64,000 nucleotides of DNA from Pseudomonas brassicacearum (GTDB lineage Bacteria > Pseudomonadota > Gammaproteobacteria > Pseudomonadales > Pseudomonadaceae). Where the stretch lies: NCBI RefSeq assembly GCF_003732225.1, contig NZ_MOBJ01000007.1, positions 427,647 through 491,646 of the forward strand, written 5' to 3'. This document shows positions 34,401 to 42,860 of the stretch, piece by piece. The first letter of the stretch is position 1. Each line of letters begins with the position of its first letter. The notes below the pieces were generated by a model. The model made no database searches, was not told where the DNA came from, and was given only the letters and a program-made list of their open reading frames with translations. The translations under genes were made by a program, and so were the position numbers.

Positions 34401-35730
34401 GCCGTCAGCGCTCGGGGTGCCGCGGTTGTTAACCAGCGAGGGGTTGATCTACACGCTCAAAGGTGGCGATCTGAAGGACGGGAGTTTTGCATTGCGTCTG
34501 GCCGCGTCGCGGTTGTCTAACCTGTCACCGGCCAATGCGTTGTCGCTGGGCAGCGGTGCGCAAGTCTTGAAGATCATCGTGAGCAATCGCGTTCATCAGA
34601 CCCTGGATTGGGGGCAGGCGCTTGATGAGCAGGTCAAGGTGGTGTCGGCCATCAGCGGCAAGCCGATGGCCGGTCGGACCGTGACCTGGCGCAGCCCCGA
34701 CTTGGGGGGGGTGACTACGGTGACCGACTTCTATGGCGTGGCCCGGATCCGTTTCAATCCGAAAACCCCGGGGGGCGCTGAGCTGACGGCAACGGTCGGG
34801 GATGAGTTGCACTCGGACACGCTTACGCTGACCTTTACGCTGAACGAGCCACGCAAGATCAGTGAACTGTATGAACCCGATAACGCACAGTGGCCTGTTG
34901 AATGGGAGTCGCAGGTTCACGCACTGGCCAAAGTGGTCTCCAGTAGAACGGGCCTGCCGCTGGAAGGTGTCGAGGTGATGTGGGAGTACGCAGCTCAGGC
35001 ACTGTCGCCGTCTCGAACGGATAAAGACGGGATTGCAAGGTTGACCTTCGTCCTGGCCGCCGAGGGGCATGGCATATTGTCGGCGGCGGTGAAAGGTGGT
35101 GTGGCTGGCTGGGATACGGCGCAGTTGGTGTATGGCGGGGTGATACCGGTGATCGAGTCGCTCACCTGCGACAGGCCAGTCACTTATACGGGGTATGAGG
35201 TCAATGCCTGGGCCAGGGTCATTCGCTCTCCCGGCGGTCAGCCCTTTAAAGGTATCAAGATCAATTGGAGTTTCGCGGGGCGCTCATTGCCTGATTCGCT
35301 TACCAACGCCGATGGCGTCGCGTCGGTTACCTTTACGACATCCGAAATAGGGGGATTTGATCTGGTGGCCACGCAGGCTTCCGGCTTACCGGGTTCAAAG
35401 ACACAGCGGATTACGGTGAAGCCTTTGCAGGCAGCAAGGGTGTCTGCACTATCGGCTAACCCCTCTACGCTTAGCGTAGGAGAATCAGCGTCTATCGAAG
35501 CAAAGGTAGTGACACTCGTTGGCTTGAACCCCATAGAGGGTAGGAAAGTGGAGTGGATACAAGATGCTGATAGCGAACCGTTTGCTACGACTTACACCGG
35601 AACAGATGGCAAGACCAGTATCAGCTTCACAGGTACTGAATCCGGGAGCACGCAAATCAAGGCTGAAGTACGGCATGCCGGGGACGCAGGCCCTTCGTCC
35701 AGAACAGTGACCTTGACGATTCTGGAGTAG
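31414..35730 (+). CDS. Large Ig-like (Big_1-type) repeat protein downstream of tcaB
   Basis: 1438-aa protein of unknown function. Residues about 10-110 look like a jelly-roll carbohydrate-binding module (VVNGDFTEPLNQGW, RYFLSFLCESWHYAAGRLEV). A complex module recurs three times, marked by DPWKE (about residue 388), SPWKD (about 606) and DPWQG (about 931). From about residue 1057 there are four Big_1-like domains with the pattern GxPxxGxxVxW ... TDxxGxAxxxF. No signal peptide, autotransporter or anchor is seen. AGGAG precedes the ATG, and the 47-bp gap puts it in the tcaA-tcaB operon. The last 300 bp are lower in GC. It is probably an accessory cell-binding or scaffold part of the toxin complex (inference). 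Confidence 0.78.
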   Translation: MSEPIIQANASLVVNGDFTEPLNQGWIRGPTNPTWTSLGGDEYEGSPIRLLMTGNESSVSQVIEVPKDLRTDARYFLSFLCESWHYAAGRLEVCIDGSSEPAQVITLPPGLLDREHADDQRPMLFDPEEYNVELTLPLKQRDKVRVSVFSPASKDDEYERLIRITRIRILLHLEPLVLQQMTVDDQTLSPDRPLYLCLGASQHRLGFVPVPGNAWLDTEASLNIENNPQLGSIVATPMWGLDHPLDAPWSLDCPEIGDDGPHVFSFNLLNKYTADAYCINASLGHHRLTFGEVLEAAYYPIFEYAQSVRLGVQVASYYTGQALSGRTVNWGLKGQRQVITTPTDEEGWAYFEYVPSGCGDFVIEASVASLYYASGVFTQAFDVRVLATDPWKEVMAVIDGNETHWDEKTGYPNRGTQYPVTLKLPDDSPLRGTELSLQWEGDSPLELGVTVDPELEKPVPVSTAELTWTLTCGDDLDGKFELLLGCSKLLLPSRKKPMSLARNRVEIGEVREANKFPVADEGESVLLMVRVVHVVTSGPGDPVVNALVDWVGPNGTVSTVTGDGGWASVLDKPENGGSYHITAKVRAHAEMQPVERVFAVTALETSPWKDQVAFHLDNEPVDRVTVGIACRRGKTHTFRVTPTADSPVKDKPMILALRNEEPGLGLVIRAPTATPAGGWEWQLSSVANISRSGLFELSLTSDVISGARELSGRLLSENLADEGRVVLDQVSATLGNQTLFPCLGADHRYNFLPHALSPLIGLDLKLEWSGTSVEELEAKVEPEPGLSQVISAGGATWVLNFCKSQKNGQFSLALELPQLKLSSTANVMQLAHNKVRIAALHEAAVDPVVEQDRAWQWVQVISSFTRRPVAQVPVKWTAMGATSEVQTDASGWSGYALAPKTAQPHVVEVLVSSPYDDYPDKRAMTVDVLPSDPWQGLVVQFDRQSPQLWGDKTYFPRRKGEHSIELSVPDDSPLLDQYVTLGLTGTGPVELGVSFVPSALGVPRLLTSEGLIYTLKGGDLKDGSFALRLAASRLSNLSPANALSLGSGAQVLKIIVSNRVHQTLDWGQALDEQVKVVSAISGKPMAGRTVTWRSPDLGGVTTVTDFYGVARIRFNPKTPGGAELTATVGDELHSDTLTLTFTLNEPRKISELYEPDNAQWPVEWESQVHALAKVVSSRTGLPLEGVEVMWEYAAQALSPSRTDKDGIARLTFVLAAEGHGILSAAVKGGVAGWDTAQLVYGGVIPVIESLTCDRPVTYTGYEVNAWARVIRSPGGQPFKGIKINWSFAGRSLPDSLTNADGVASVTFTTSEIGGFDLVATQASGLPGSKTQRITVKPLQAARVSALSANPSTLSVGESASIEAKVVTLVGLNPIEGRKVEWIQDADSEPFATTYTGTDGKTSISFTGTESGSTQIKAEVRHAGDAGPSSRTVTLTILE

Positions 35731-35803
35731 CAGGCGCGGGTGTTTGAACAGACGACATCAAGGATCGGGTTGGTTTCGTTGAGCCATGTTGGTTAATGCG
35801 CAG

Positions 35804-37135
35804 TTAAAGCACCCCGGCTTTCTTCCAGCTCAAATACTGTGTCACCAGTTCAGCGCCCAGTTCACTGGGCCGCACATCCAGCACCGGCACGCCATGAGCA
35901 CTCAAGCGCTCATGGCGTTCGGCCCGGGCGTTCAAATAGTCCACCGTGCCGCAATAGGCGAGGGCTTCGTCCAGGGTGTGCACCGGCATTTGCCGCACCG
36001 TGTCGAGCACCTCTTCGCGCAAACTCGCCACCAGCACCCGGTGTTGTTTACCAATGCGTTTGACGGCGCTGAGCAATTCTTCGTCGTCCTCATCGCGCAG
36101 GTTGGTCACCAGCACCACCAGCGCCCGACGTTTTTGCCGGGCGAGTAACTGGCTGGCGGCGGCCTGGTAGTCGGCGGGGTGCTGGCTGCTATCGAGGTCA
36201 TAAACGGCATTGAGCAACACGTTGAGCTGGCTGCTGCCTTTGACCGGGGCGAGGTAGCGTGGTTGCTCGCCCGCGAAGGTGCAGAGGCCCACCGCATCGC
36301 CCTGACGTAACGCCACGTAGCTGAGCAGCAGGCAGGCATTGAGCGCATGGTCGAAATGCGCCAGTTCACCGTCCTGGCTGCGCATCCGGCGGCCGCAGTC
36401 GAGCAGGAAGATAATTTGCTGATCGCGCTCGTCCTGGTACTCCCGGGCAATGGGAGTGCGCTGGCGGGCGGTGGCTTTCCAGTCGATCTGCCGCAGGCTG
36501 TCGCCTTCGCGAAATTCACGCAACTGATGAAACTCCAGACCCAACCCGCGACGCTGGCGCTGGCGGACACCGAGCTGGCTGAGCCAGTTGTCGACGGCCA
36601 GTAGCTGCGCGCCGTACAGACGGGCGAAATCCGGGTAGACGCGGGTGCTGTCGCTGACGCTCAGGTAGCGTCGGGCGGACCATAAACCGAATCGGCTGGG
36701 CAGGTTGATTTCGCAGCACTCGAAGCCGAAATGGCCGCGCCGCAGAGGGTGCAGGCGATAACTGATCAGGCTGTGTTGGCCGGGTTGCAGTTCGACCGAT
36801 TGCGGCAGGTGTTCGAAACTCAGGCCGTCGGGGACGTGGTCGAACAGTTGCACCTTCAGTGGCTGCGAATAGTCGTGCGCAATCTCCACATAGACTTCTC
36901 CCCAGCGCCCAAGCGCAAGACTGCCGGGCATCTGGCGTTGCACCCTGGGTGATGGAAGGCGCATCAGCCGAACGGCATCGAGTAGCGCCAGCAGTAACAA
37001 CGCCAACAGCAAACCCCAGTTGATCGACAGCAGGCTCGGCGCAACGCTGACGGCCAGCGCCCGGAGTGTGCCGAGCACGATGCTCAGGCCGAGCAGGGCG
37101 GCGAGCCAGATCAGCAAGAGGCGGGTGGGTTTCAT
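35804..37135 (-). CDS. DUF58-domain protein
   Basis: 443-aa protein with two N-terminal membrane segments (about residues 5-55) and a DUF58/VWA-like domain, showing GLEFHQLREFREGDSLRQID followed by WKATAR and the stretch IIFLLDCGRRM (MIDAS-like DCGRR). It is typically found with MoxR ATPases, which are thought to act as chaperones for VWA proteins. The start ATG at 37135 is preferred over an in-frame TTG at 37144. A REP pair separates it from the MoxR gene; it is the last gene of a six-gene minus-strand cluster. Exact function unknown. Confidence 0.88.
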   Translation of the reverse strand: MKPTRLLLIWLAALLGLSIVLGTLRALAVSVAPSLLSINWGLLLALLLLALLDAVRLMRLPSPRVQRQMPGSLALGRWGEVYVEIAHDYSQPLKVQLFDHVPDGLSFEHLPQSVELQPGQHSLISYRLHPLRRGHFGFECCEINLPSRFGLWSARRYLSVSDSTRVYPDFARLYGAQLLAVDNWLSQLGVRQRQRRGLGLEFHQLREFREGDSLRQIDWKATARQRTPIAREYQDERDQQIIFLLDCGRRMRSQDGELAHFDHALNACLLLSYVALRQGDAVGLCTFAGEQPRYLAPVKGSSQLNVLLNAVYDLDSSQHPADYQAAASQLLARQKRRALVVLVTNLRDEDDEELLSAVKRIGKQHRVLVASLREEVLDTVRQMPVHTLDEALAYCGTVDYLNARAERHERLSAHGVPVLDVRPSELGAELVTQYLSWKKAGVL

Positions 37136-37183
37136 CTTTCGCAACCCTGTGACTCGTTGAAGGGATCATGCACACGGAAGATC

Positions 37184-37267
37184 AAAGGATCGCAGCCTGC
37201 GGCAGCTCCTACGCCGACCGTATTCTCATCGCGATCCCGTAGGAGCTGCCGCAGGCTGCGATCTTTC
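37184..37267. repeat. REP pair (GATCGCAGCC family)
   Basis: AAAGGATCGCAGCCTGCGGC and its inverse GTAGGAGCTGCCGCAGGCTG with GATCTTT, between moxR-like and DUF58 genes of the same operon. Confidence 0.85.
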
Positions 37268-37304
37268 CCGGCGCCCCACTGAACCCAAGCCAAACGGTTA
37301 TCCC

Positions 37305-38306
37305 TCATATCCTCGGCGCCGGAACCTGATCGAGCAGTTGCTTGAGCACTTGATCGACCTCCAGCCCTTCGATGTCCAGCTCCGGGGCGATCCGCACGCG
37401 ATGGCGCAGTACGGCCAGCGCGCAGCCTTTGATGTCGTCCGGAATCACGAACTCGCCACCGCGCAGCAACGCCCGCGCCCGGGCTACCCGCACCAGCGCG
37501 ATGCTGGCCCGTGGGCCAGCGCCAAGGGTCAGGCCGGGCCAGCTGCGGGTGGTGCGCGCCAGGCGTACCGCGTAGTCCAGCACCTGTTCGTCCAGCGGCA
37601 GGTCGCTGGCGATCCGTTGCAAGGCCAGTACATCCTTGGCTTGCAGGACGGTGCGCAGCGGTTGCACGTCGAGCATGTCGGCGCGGGTCGAGCGGCTGAC
37701 CTGACGGACCATGTTCAGCTCCTGATCGGCGTCGGGGTAGTCCATGCGCACCTTGAGCATGAAACGGTCGAGCTCCGCTTCGGGCAGGGGGTAAGTGCCT
37801 TCCTGTTCGATCGGGTTTTGCGTCGCCAGCACCATGAAAGGTTGCGCGATGGGCAGGGCGCGGCCTTCGAGAGTGACCTGGCGCTCCTGCATGGCTTCGA
37901 GCAATGCCGCTTGGGTTTTCGCCGGTGCGCGGTTGATTTCGTCAGCCAGCAGCAGGTTGGTGAACAGCGGGCCTTTACGCAATTTGAACTGCTCGGTTTG
38001 CAGGTCGTACACCGCATGCCCGGTCACGTCGCTGGGCATCAGGTCCGGGGTGAACTGAATCCGTGCGAATTCGCCACCAAAGCAACGAGCGAGGGCGCGA
38101 ACCAGCAAGGTTTTGCCCAGCCCCGGAACGCCCTCGAGCAGCACATGGCCGCCGGCAATCAGCGCGGTGAGCACATCGTCGATCACCGTGTCCTGGCCGA
38201 TGACAGCCTTTTGCAACTCAAGGCGCACGGCTTGCGCGAGTTGGCTGGCGCGCTGGCGCTGTTGGGCGGCGTGGGTCTGGCCGACGGGCTCGATAGGTTC
38301 ATTCAT
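37305..38306 (-). CDS. MoxR-family AAA+ ATPase
   Basis: 333-aa AAA+ ATPase. Walker A is GVPGLGKT, Walker B LLLADEINRAPAKTQAALLE, sensor 1 LATQNPIEQEGTYPLPEAEL, followed by DRFMLKV. MoxR proteins use ATP to mature or assemble VWA-domain partners, here most likely the DUF58 and other membrane proteins of the cluster. ATG at 38306 overlaps the stop of the DUF4350 gene as ATGA. In-frame extension upstream is out of keeping with family starts. Confidence 0.93.
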   Translation of the reverse strand: MNEPIEPVGQTHAAQQRQRASQLAQAVRLELQKAVIGQDTVIDDVLTALIAGGHVLLEGVPGLGKTLLVRALARCFGGEFARIQFTPDLMPSDVTGHAVYDLQTEQFKLRKGPLFTNLLLADEINRAPAKTQAALLEAMQERQVTLEGRALPIAQPFMVLATQNPIEQEGTYPLPEAELDRFMLKVRMDYPDADQELNMVRQVSRSTRADMLDVQPLRTVLQAKDVLALQRIASDLPLDEQVLDYAVRLARTTRSWPGLTLGAGPRASIALVRVARARALLRGGEFVIPDDIKGCALAVLRHRVRIAPELDIEGLEVDQVLKQLLDQVPAPRI

Positions 38307-39463
38307 AAGGCATTCCTGAGAGTTTGCAGGTGGGCGACCTGACGGCTGAAGTCGGCGCTGGAGAGCCGCTGTCTGGACCGTGGGCTGAGTGCCTGGCTGA
38401 TGGCGCGGGTCGGTTGACCGGTCAGGCGTGCGAGCACCTGCCATTGTTCGGCAACGCCGAGTTGTTCGAAGCCCGGGTGACGGTGTCGGGCCCGGCGCAA
38501 CACGTCGTGTTGCAGGCCAAGTAGCAGATTGTCCTGGCCGCCGCGCCGCAACATGAAGTCAGCGCTGGCGCGCAAGTGCTCCTGAAGTTGCCGGCGGTGT
38601 TTGGGTGTCGGTGCCTGCAAGGGGCCCTGACGTAACCCGACATGCCAGATCCACAGGCCCGTCAACACGGCGAGCGCCACCAGTGCCTGAGGGAAATAAC
38701 GCAGCAGCAAGGTCAGCAGGTTGTCGTGATCAATATTGAAGAGCAGGGTCACGCCCGTGTCCGAATACAGATACCAGAGCAGCCAGGCGTTGTCGTATTG
38801 ACCGATGTTCGGGGTTTTCCACAGTTCGGCGTCGGTGACCACCGTGATGGAGCCCAGGCCGTAGCTGAGTTGCATCATGTGGGTGGCCAAGGCGCTGTTG
38901 GCCCAGGACTGGGCGAGGTTTTTCGGGTCGTCGAGATGAAACTGCGGGTCGAAGCTGGCGTAGGCCGGGGCGTCTTCGTCTTCGAGATAGAGTTTGGTCA
39001 GGTTCGGGTAAGGATCTGCTTCGGCATCGGGCGGTGGGTTGCCGAGGTCTTTGCTCATGGATTGATGCAGTTGCACCTGGTCGAGCAGCAAGTCGCCACT
39101 TTTACCGTTTTTTTCATCCCACAAGGCTTCGGCCACGAACAGCAAACGTCCACCGGCGCGGGTCCAGTTCAGCACTTGATCGGCCTGGCGCGGGGTCATG
39201 TTGGCGCGATCGCCGAGCAGTAACAGGCTGTGCTGACGTGGTTCCAGCAGCGGCAAAATGTCCAGGCTGTTGGCGTGAGTCACCGTCAGCCCTTGTTTAC
39301 GCAAGAAGTGTTCGGCCGCCAGATACGGGTTGGCTCGGGCTTCGGGGGAAGGGCCGTGGTCGATGACTTCCTGGTAGGGCGTGGCCTGCTGGTACAGATA
39401 AACGCCCAATGCACCGAGCAGCCCGACGATCAGCAGGCCGAGGGTCAGCATTCGCCGGTTCAA
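38303..39463 (-). CDS. DUF4350-domain membrane protein
   Basis: About 386-aa protein with an N-terminal membrane segment (MLTLGLLIVGLLGALGVYLY) and a second near residue 260 (ALVALAVLTGLWIW). The periplasmic part contains GPSPEARANPYLAAEHFLRK, typical of DUF4350. TTG at 39463 overlaps the TGA stop of the DUF4129 gene and has GGGAG about 8 nt upstream; ATG at 39451 is the alternative. It is part of the MoxR cluster. No catalytic motif was recognised. Confidence 0.85.
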   Translation of the reverse strand: MNRRMLTLGLLIVGLLGALGVYLYQQATPYQEVIDHGPSPEARANPYLAAEHFLRKQGLTVTHANSLDILPLLEPRQHSLLLLGDRANMTPRQADQVLNWTRAGGRLLFVAEALWDEKNGKSGDLLLDQVQLHQSMSKDLGNPPPDAEADPYPNLTKLYLEDEDAPAYASFDPQFHLDDPKNLAQSWANSALATHMMQLSYGLGSITVVTDAELWKTPNIGQYDNAWLLWYLYSDTGVTLLFNIDHDNLLTLLLRYFPQALVALAVLTGLWIWHVGLRQGPLQAPTPKHRRQLQEHLRASADFMLRRGGQDNLLLGLQHDVLRRARHRHPGFEQLGVAEQWQVLARLTGQPTRAISQALSPRSRQRLSSADFSRQVAHLQTLRNAL

Positions 39464-40998
39464 CGCATGGCTCCCGGGCCGAACAACGCTCGCCACTCAT
39501 TACACAATTCCTGTTGCAGGTGCACCGGTGGCAGGCGATGCCCGTAGGCCATGTTCTGCCAGTGCACGGTCAATGTGTTGCTGAAGGCTTGCAGGGCCGG
39601 TTGTTGCAACTGCTGGACACGTTCCAGCACCTGGCCCTCGGTGTCGGCGGCTTTGAGTGGTAGATCGAAATCGTGCAGCAAACGGCTGAGCAGTGCTCGA
39701 TAGAGCAACCCGAGGGCTTCACGAGGCTGGGTCAGCCAAAGGTTTTCAACACTGGCGGCGATATCGTCTGGCAGGGTTTCACGGTTGAGATCAAGGCCAA
39801 ACAATTGCGGCGGCGTCGGGTGGGCGGGTGTAGTCCGCGGTTTTGGCTGGCGACTGACAAAGGTCTGTAGCCAATCACGGTAGCGCCAGATCAGCAGCGC
39901 GATGGCGCCGATGACGCACGCCCACAGTAGCACCTCGATGACTTGCGCCAGATGGGCGAAACGCTGACTGTCGAACAGTGCGAAAAACGCTTTGAGCCAA
40001 CCCGGTGTTTCAGCGTTGGCGGGTTGATCGGGCTGTTCTTCACCGAAGCGATAGTGGGTGACGGTCTGCGGATTCTTGAACGGTGGCGCGTCGAGTATGG
40101 CTTTGATGCTGTTGCTGGCGGCCTGGCTGGTCAGCGGTTGCTGGAGCAGGCGCGGGCTGTCCGGGGCGTCGACGGGTTCGGCGGCCCAGAGTGGCTGAGC
40201 TGCGGGTAGCCACAGCAACCCGACCATCAGCAGGCTGGCCGCGACGCTGCTCAGGCGTTGGCGCAGGCGGCGGAACACCAGTTCGATATCCCAGGCTTCG
40301 AGCCGGGTGCGACGGTTCAGGTACAAGCTGAAACCGCAGGCGACATAGATCGGTTCCCAAACGATCAGGATCAACGCGTAAAGCGCATTGATCAGGTGGT
40401 CCAGCCAGAGCCAGTCTTGCTCGGTGGCGGCGATCAGCGTTTGCCAGTCCCAGTCCAGTTCGATTTGCGCGGGCAGCAATAGATAGAACAGCACCATCAG
40501 ACCGATCCACAAGGCAGCTTCCAGATGAGCGCCGATCAGCGTCAGCCAGCGTGCGGCGCCAGCATCGCGTTGTTGCAGCACGGCCAGGCGCTGTTGGCGT
40601 TCCAGGCCGCTGAGCCCTTCAAGTTGCACGACCGGCATGATGAAGCTGCGGCTCAGGCCAAGGCGGCGCCAGGTCAGGCTGGCCAGCAACTGTGGTTTGA
40701 GCAGGCGTGGCCATTGGCGTAGCGCTTGCTTCAAGGTCGGGGTTTCGCCGAACAGGGCGCTGGAGAGGATGTACAGCGGTAGTCGTTCGAAGGCCGGTTT
40801 CAACCACCAGAACAGCAGTACGGCCATCGTGGGCGAGTCCCACAGCAACAGGGTCAGCAGGGCAAAAACCGGCAGCGTGACGATGGCCCAACTGGTCATC
40901 AACAGGCGGCGATGTTGCTGGCTCAGCAGAACGCCGAGGTCCATGGCTTCCCAAGTGGTACGAGGGCGAATGACCACGCTGGCGTCAGTCAGGCGCAT
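39460..40998 (-). CDS. DUF4129-domain multi-pass membrane protein
   Basis: 512-aa protein with several membrane segments (e.g. SWAIVTLPVFALLTLLLW, LWIGLMVLFYLLLPAQI, VIEVLLWACVIGAIALLIW) and a C-terminal cytosolic region with the DUF4129 helix PREALGLLYRALLSRLLHDF. DUF4129 is found with MoxR/DUF58 systems and is linked in some bacteria to transglutaminase-like proteins; its role here is unknown. ATG at 40998 was chosen; it overlaps the SpoIIM-like gene by 14 bp. An upstream TTG (41016) is less likely. Confidence 0.85.
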   Translation of the reverse strand: MRLTDASVVIRPRTTWEAMDLGVLLSQQHRRLLMTSWAIVTLPVFALLTLLLWDSPTMAVLLFWWLKPAFERLPLYILSSALFGETPTLKQALRQWPRLLKPQLLASLTWRRLGLSRSFIMPVVQLEGLSGLERQQRLAVLQQRDAGAARWLTLIGAHLEAALWIGLMVLFYLLLPAQIELDWDWQTLIAATEQDWLWLDHLINALYALILIVWEPIYVACGFSLYLNRRTRLEAWDIELVFRRLRQRLSSVAASLLMVGLLWLPAAQPLWAAEPVDAPDSPRLLQQPLTSQAASNSIKAILDAPPFKNPQTVTHYRFGEEQPDQPANAETPGWLKAFFALFDSQRFAHLAQVIEVLLWACVIGAIALLIWRYRDWLQTFVSRQPKPRTTPAHPTPPQLFGLDLNRETLPDDIAASVENLWLTQPREALGLLYRALLSRLLHDFDLPLKAADTEGQVLERVQQLQQPALQAFSNTLTVHWQNMAYGHRLPPVHLQQELCNEWRALFGPGAMR

Positions 40999-41965
40999 GG
41001 CGTGTGCGTCCGGCAAATATCAGGTAAATCGCCACCACCACCCAAAGGACCGCGCCCACCAGGTATTTGATCAGCGGCGCAGGTCCGGTACGGGATGACC
41101 AGTAGGCTTCGATGAACGCGGCAATCAGCAGAAACAGCATGACGCCGCAGATCATCGACACGCTTTTGCGCGCCGCCAAACGCAGCGCTTCACCGCGTGG
41201 CAAACGGCCGGGAGCGATCAGCGCCCAGCCCAGTTGCAGACCTGCCGCACCGGCCAGGGCGATGGCGCTGAGTTCGAAGGTGCCGTGGCCGACGACGAAT
41301 GACCAGAAGTTTTCCCCGTAGCCGATGTGCGTCAGATGGCCAGCAACCGCACCGATCATCAAGCCGTTGAAGAACAGGAAAAACACGCTGCCCAGGCCAA
41401 ACAGCAAACCGCTGGCGAAGGTCTGAAAGGCGATGCCGATGTTGTGCATGATGTAATAACCGAACATCACCCAGTCATCACTGGCGGCACGTTCCGCCGC
41501 GCGCCCCAGGTGACCGGCCATCGGGTCGTACATGCTTTGCATCTCGGCAACCTGTTCGACCGGGATCAGGCTGTAGACCAGCTCGGGGAACCGGTACACC
41601 AGCAGACCGATGCCGATCAGCGAGCCGAAAAACAGCAGGCTGGCGACCAGTACAAAGGGCCATTGCGCACGAACCAGTCGAGGGAAGTCGGCAAGGACAA
41701 AGGCCAGCAGCTGGGCGCCGACCCGGCTGCGATACCGATAAAGTTGTTGGTGTCCACGCAGTACCAGCTGTTGCAAGGGGTCGATCAGATAGCTGCTGTA
41801 GCCGCGTTCCTGAGCCAGTGCGAGGTGCTGGCACACCTGTCGGAAATCCTTGGGGAACGAGGCGCAGTCATTGGCGTCGGCTTTACCGCGCTCGAGCAGA
41901 TCGAGCCGTTGGGCAAATTGATCCCACTCAGGTTGATGGCGACTTTCGAAAAGGCTCTGTTTCAT
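40985..41965 (-). CDS. Stage II sporulation protein M (SpoIIM)-like membrane protein
   Basis: 326-aa membrane protein of the SpoIIM/DUF95 family. The cytosolic N-terminus (about 100 residues) is followed by several membrane segments, with the family core YYIMHNIGIAFQTFASGLLF and NGLMIGAVAGHL, and VVGHGTFELSAIALAGAAGL. In non-sporing bacteria this family goes with MoxR/RDD/DUF58 genes. ATG at 41965 overlaps the RDD stop as ATGA. Confidence 0.9.
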   Translation of the reverse strand: MKQSLFESRHQPEWDQFAQRLDLLERGKADANDCASFPKDFRQVCQHLALAQERGYSSYLIDPLQQLVLRGHQQLYRYRSRVGAQLLAFVLADFPRLVRAQWPFVLVASLLFFGSLIGIGLLVYRFPELVYSLIPVEQVAEMQSMYDPMAGHLGRAAERAASDDWVMFGYYIMHNIGIAFQTFASGLLFGLGSVFFLFFNGLMIGAVAGHLTHIGYGENFWSFVVGHGTFELSAIALAGAAGLQLGWALIAPGRLPRGEALRLAARKSVSMICGVMLFLLIAAFIEAYWSSRTGPAPLIKYLVGAVLWVVVAIYLIFAGRTRHAPD

Positions 41966-42687
41966 GTCGGCCCCAGCAGGCCGCGAGCGATGCCATTGAG
42001 TTCGGCGACCGCGTGGGACGGTGCAACGTGGAGCGGCTCGGCGAGGATGGCGGCCAGCTCATTGACCCGTTCGCTGGAAAGCTCCGCCTGACGCTCGGCG
42101 AAACCCAGCACCGCACGTTGCTCGTTGAGGGTCAGCGCAAAAGACGGGGGCAGCGCCAGGGCCGGCGGTATCTGTGGTCGGGTGACCGGTTGCTCGCGGT
42201 AGATCACCAGCGTGCCGGCCGCAATATCGCCCAGCCGTTTGAAAGTCGGATGCTGCAGGCAACTGATGGCACCGAGGGCGTAGCCAAACGGCAGCATGTC
42301 GACGAACCGCAACAGGTTGCGGATCAGCGAGGCCGACCAGCCAACGGGCGTTCCATCGTCATGCACGACGCGCAACCCCATCAGCTGTTTACCGGGCGAG
42401 CAGCCCTGATTGAGGACTTCGAACAGCACCATGTACCACCAACTGACCAGAAACAGCAGCACCGAGCCCAACCCGATGCCGAGTTTCCCCAGAAAGGCCA
42501 GGGCAATGAACAGCAGACCCAGCACCAGCCCGCGTACCCCAAGGTCGACGGTAAACGCCAGTACACGGGGCATCAACCCGGCAGGTCGCAGAGGCAGATC
42601 GATGCCTTCCGGCGTTTCAACCTGATACCGCGTGTCCAGTGGCGGAGGCAGCGTTGCTTTCCTTGGCAGTGCCAAATTCTTGCGCAT
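41962..42687 (-). CDS. RDD-family membrane protein
   Basis: 241-aa RDD protein: PAGLMPRVLAFTVDLGVRGL carries the conserved Arg and Asp, two membrane segments follow, and GCSPGKQLMGLRVVHDDG is the family signature. First gene of the MoxR cluster. ATG at 42687 has CAGG about 8 nt upstream; a TTG at 42711 is less likely. The order RDD, SpoIIM, DUF4129, DUF4350, MoxR, DUF58, with overlapping ends, shows one operon. Its function is unknown; it may act in cell-envelope maintenance or transport. Confidence 0.9.
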   Translation of the reverse strand: MRKNLALPRKATLPPPLDTRYQVETPEGIDLPLRPAGLMPRVLAFTVDLGVRGLVLGLLFIALAFLGKLGIGLGSVLLFLVSWWYMVLFEVLNQGCSPGKQLMGLRVVHDDGTPVGWSASLIRNLLRFVDMLPFGYALGAISCLQHPTFKRLGDIAAGTLVIYREQPVTRPQIPPALALPPSFALTLNEQRAVLGFAERQAELSSERVNELAAILAEPLHVAPSHAVAELNGIARGLLGPT

Positions 42688-42860
42688 GATCAACCTGATG
42701 GTCGGATTCAATACGGTTTCGATGCTAGCAGCCTTCGTAGAGCAAACGACATAACTATGTATGACAAGGCATCAACGAGAAATGCTTGAATAGCAAGATT
42801 GCTGGTCGGCGCCGCGCTTGAGCGCCTAGACTTCGCCCGTCTCAAGTTCAGGAACGCCCC

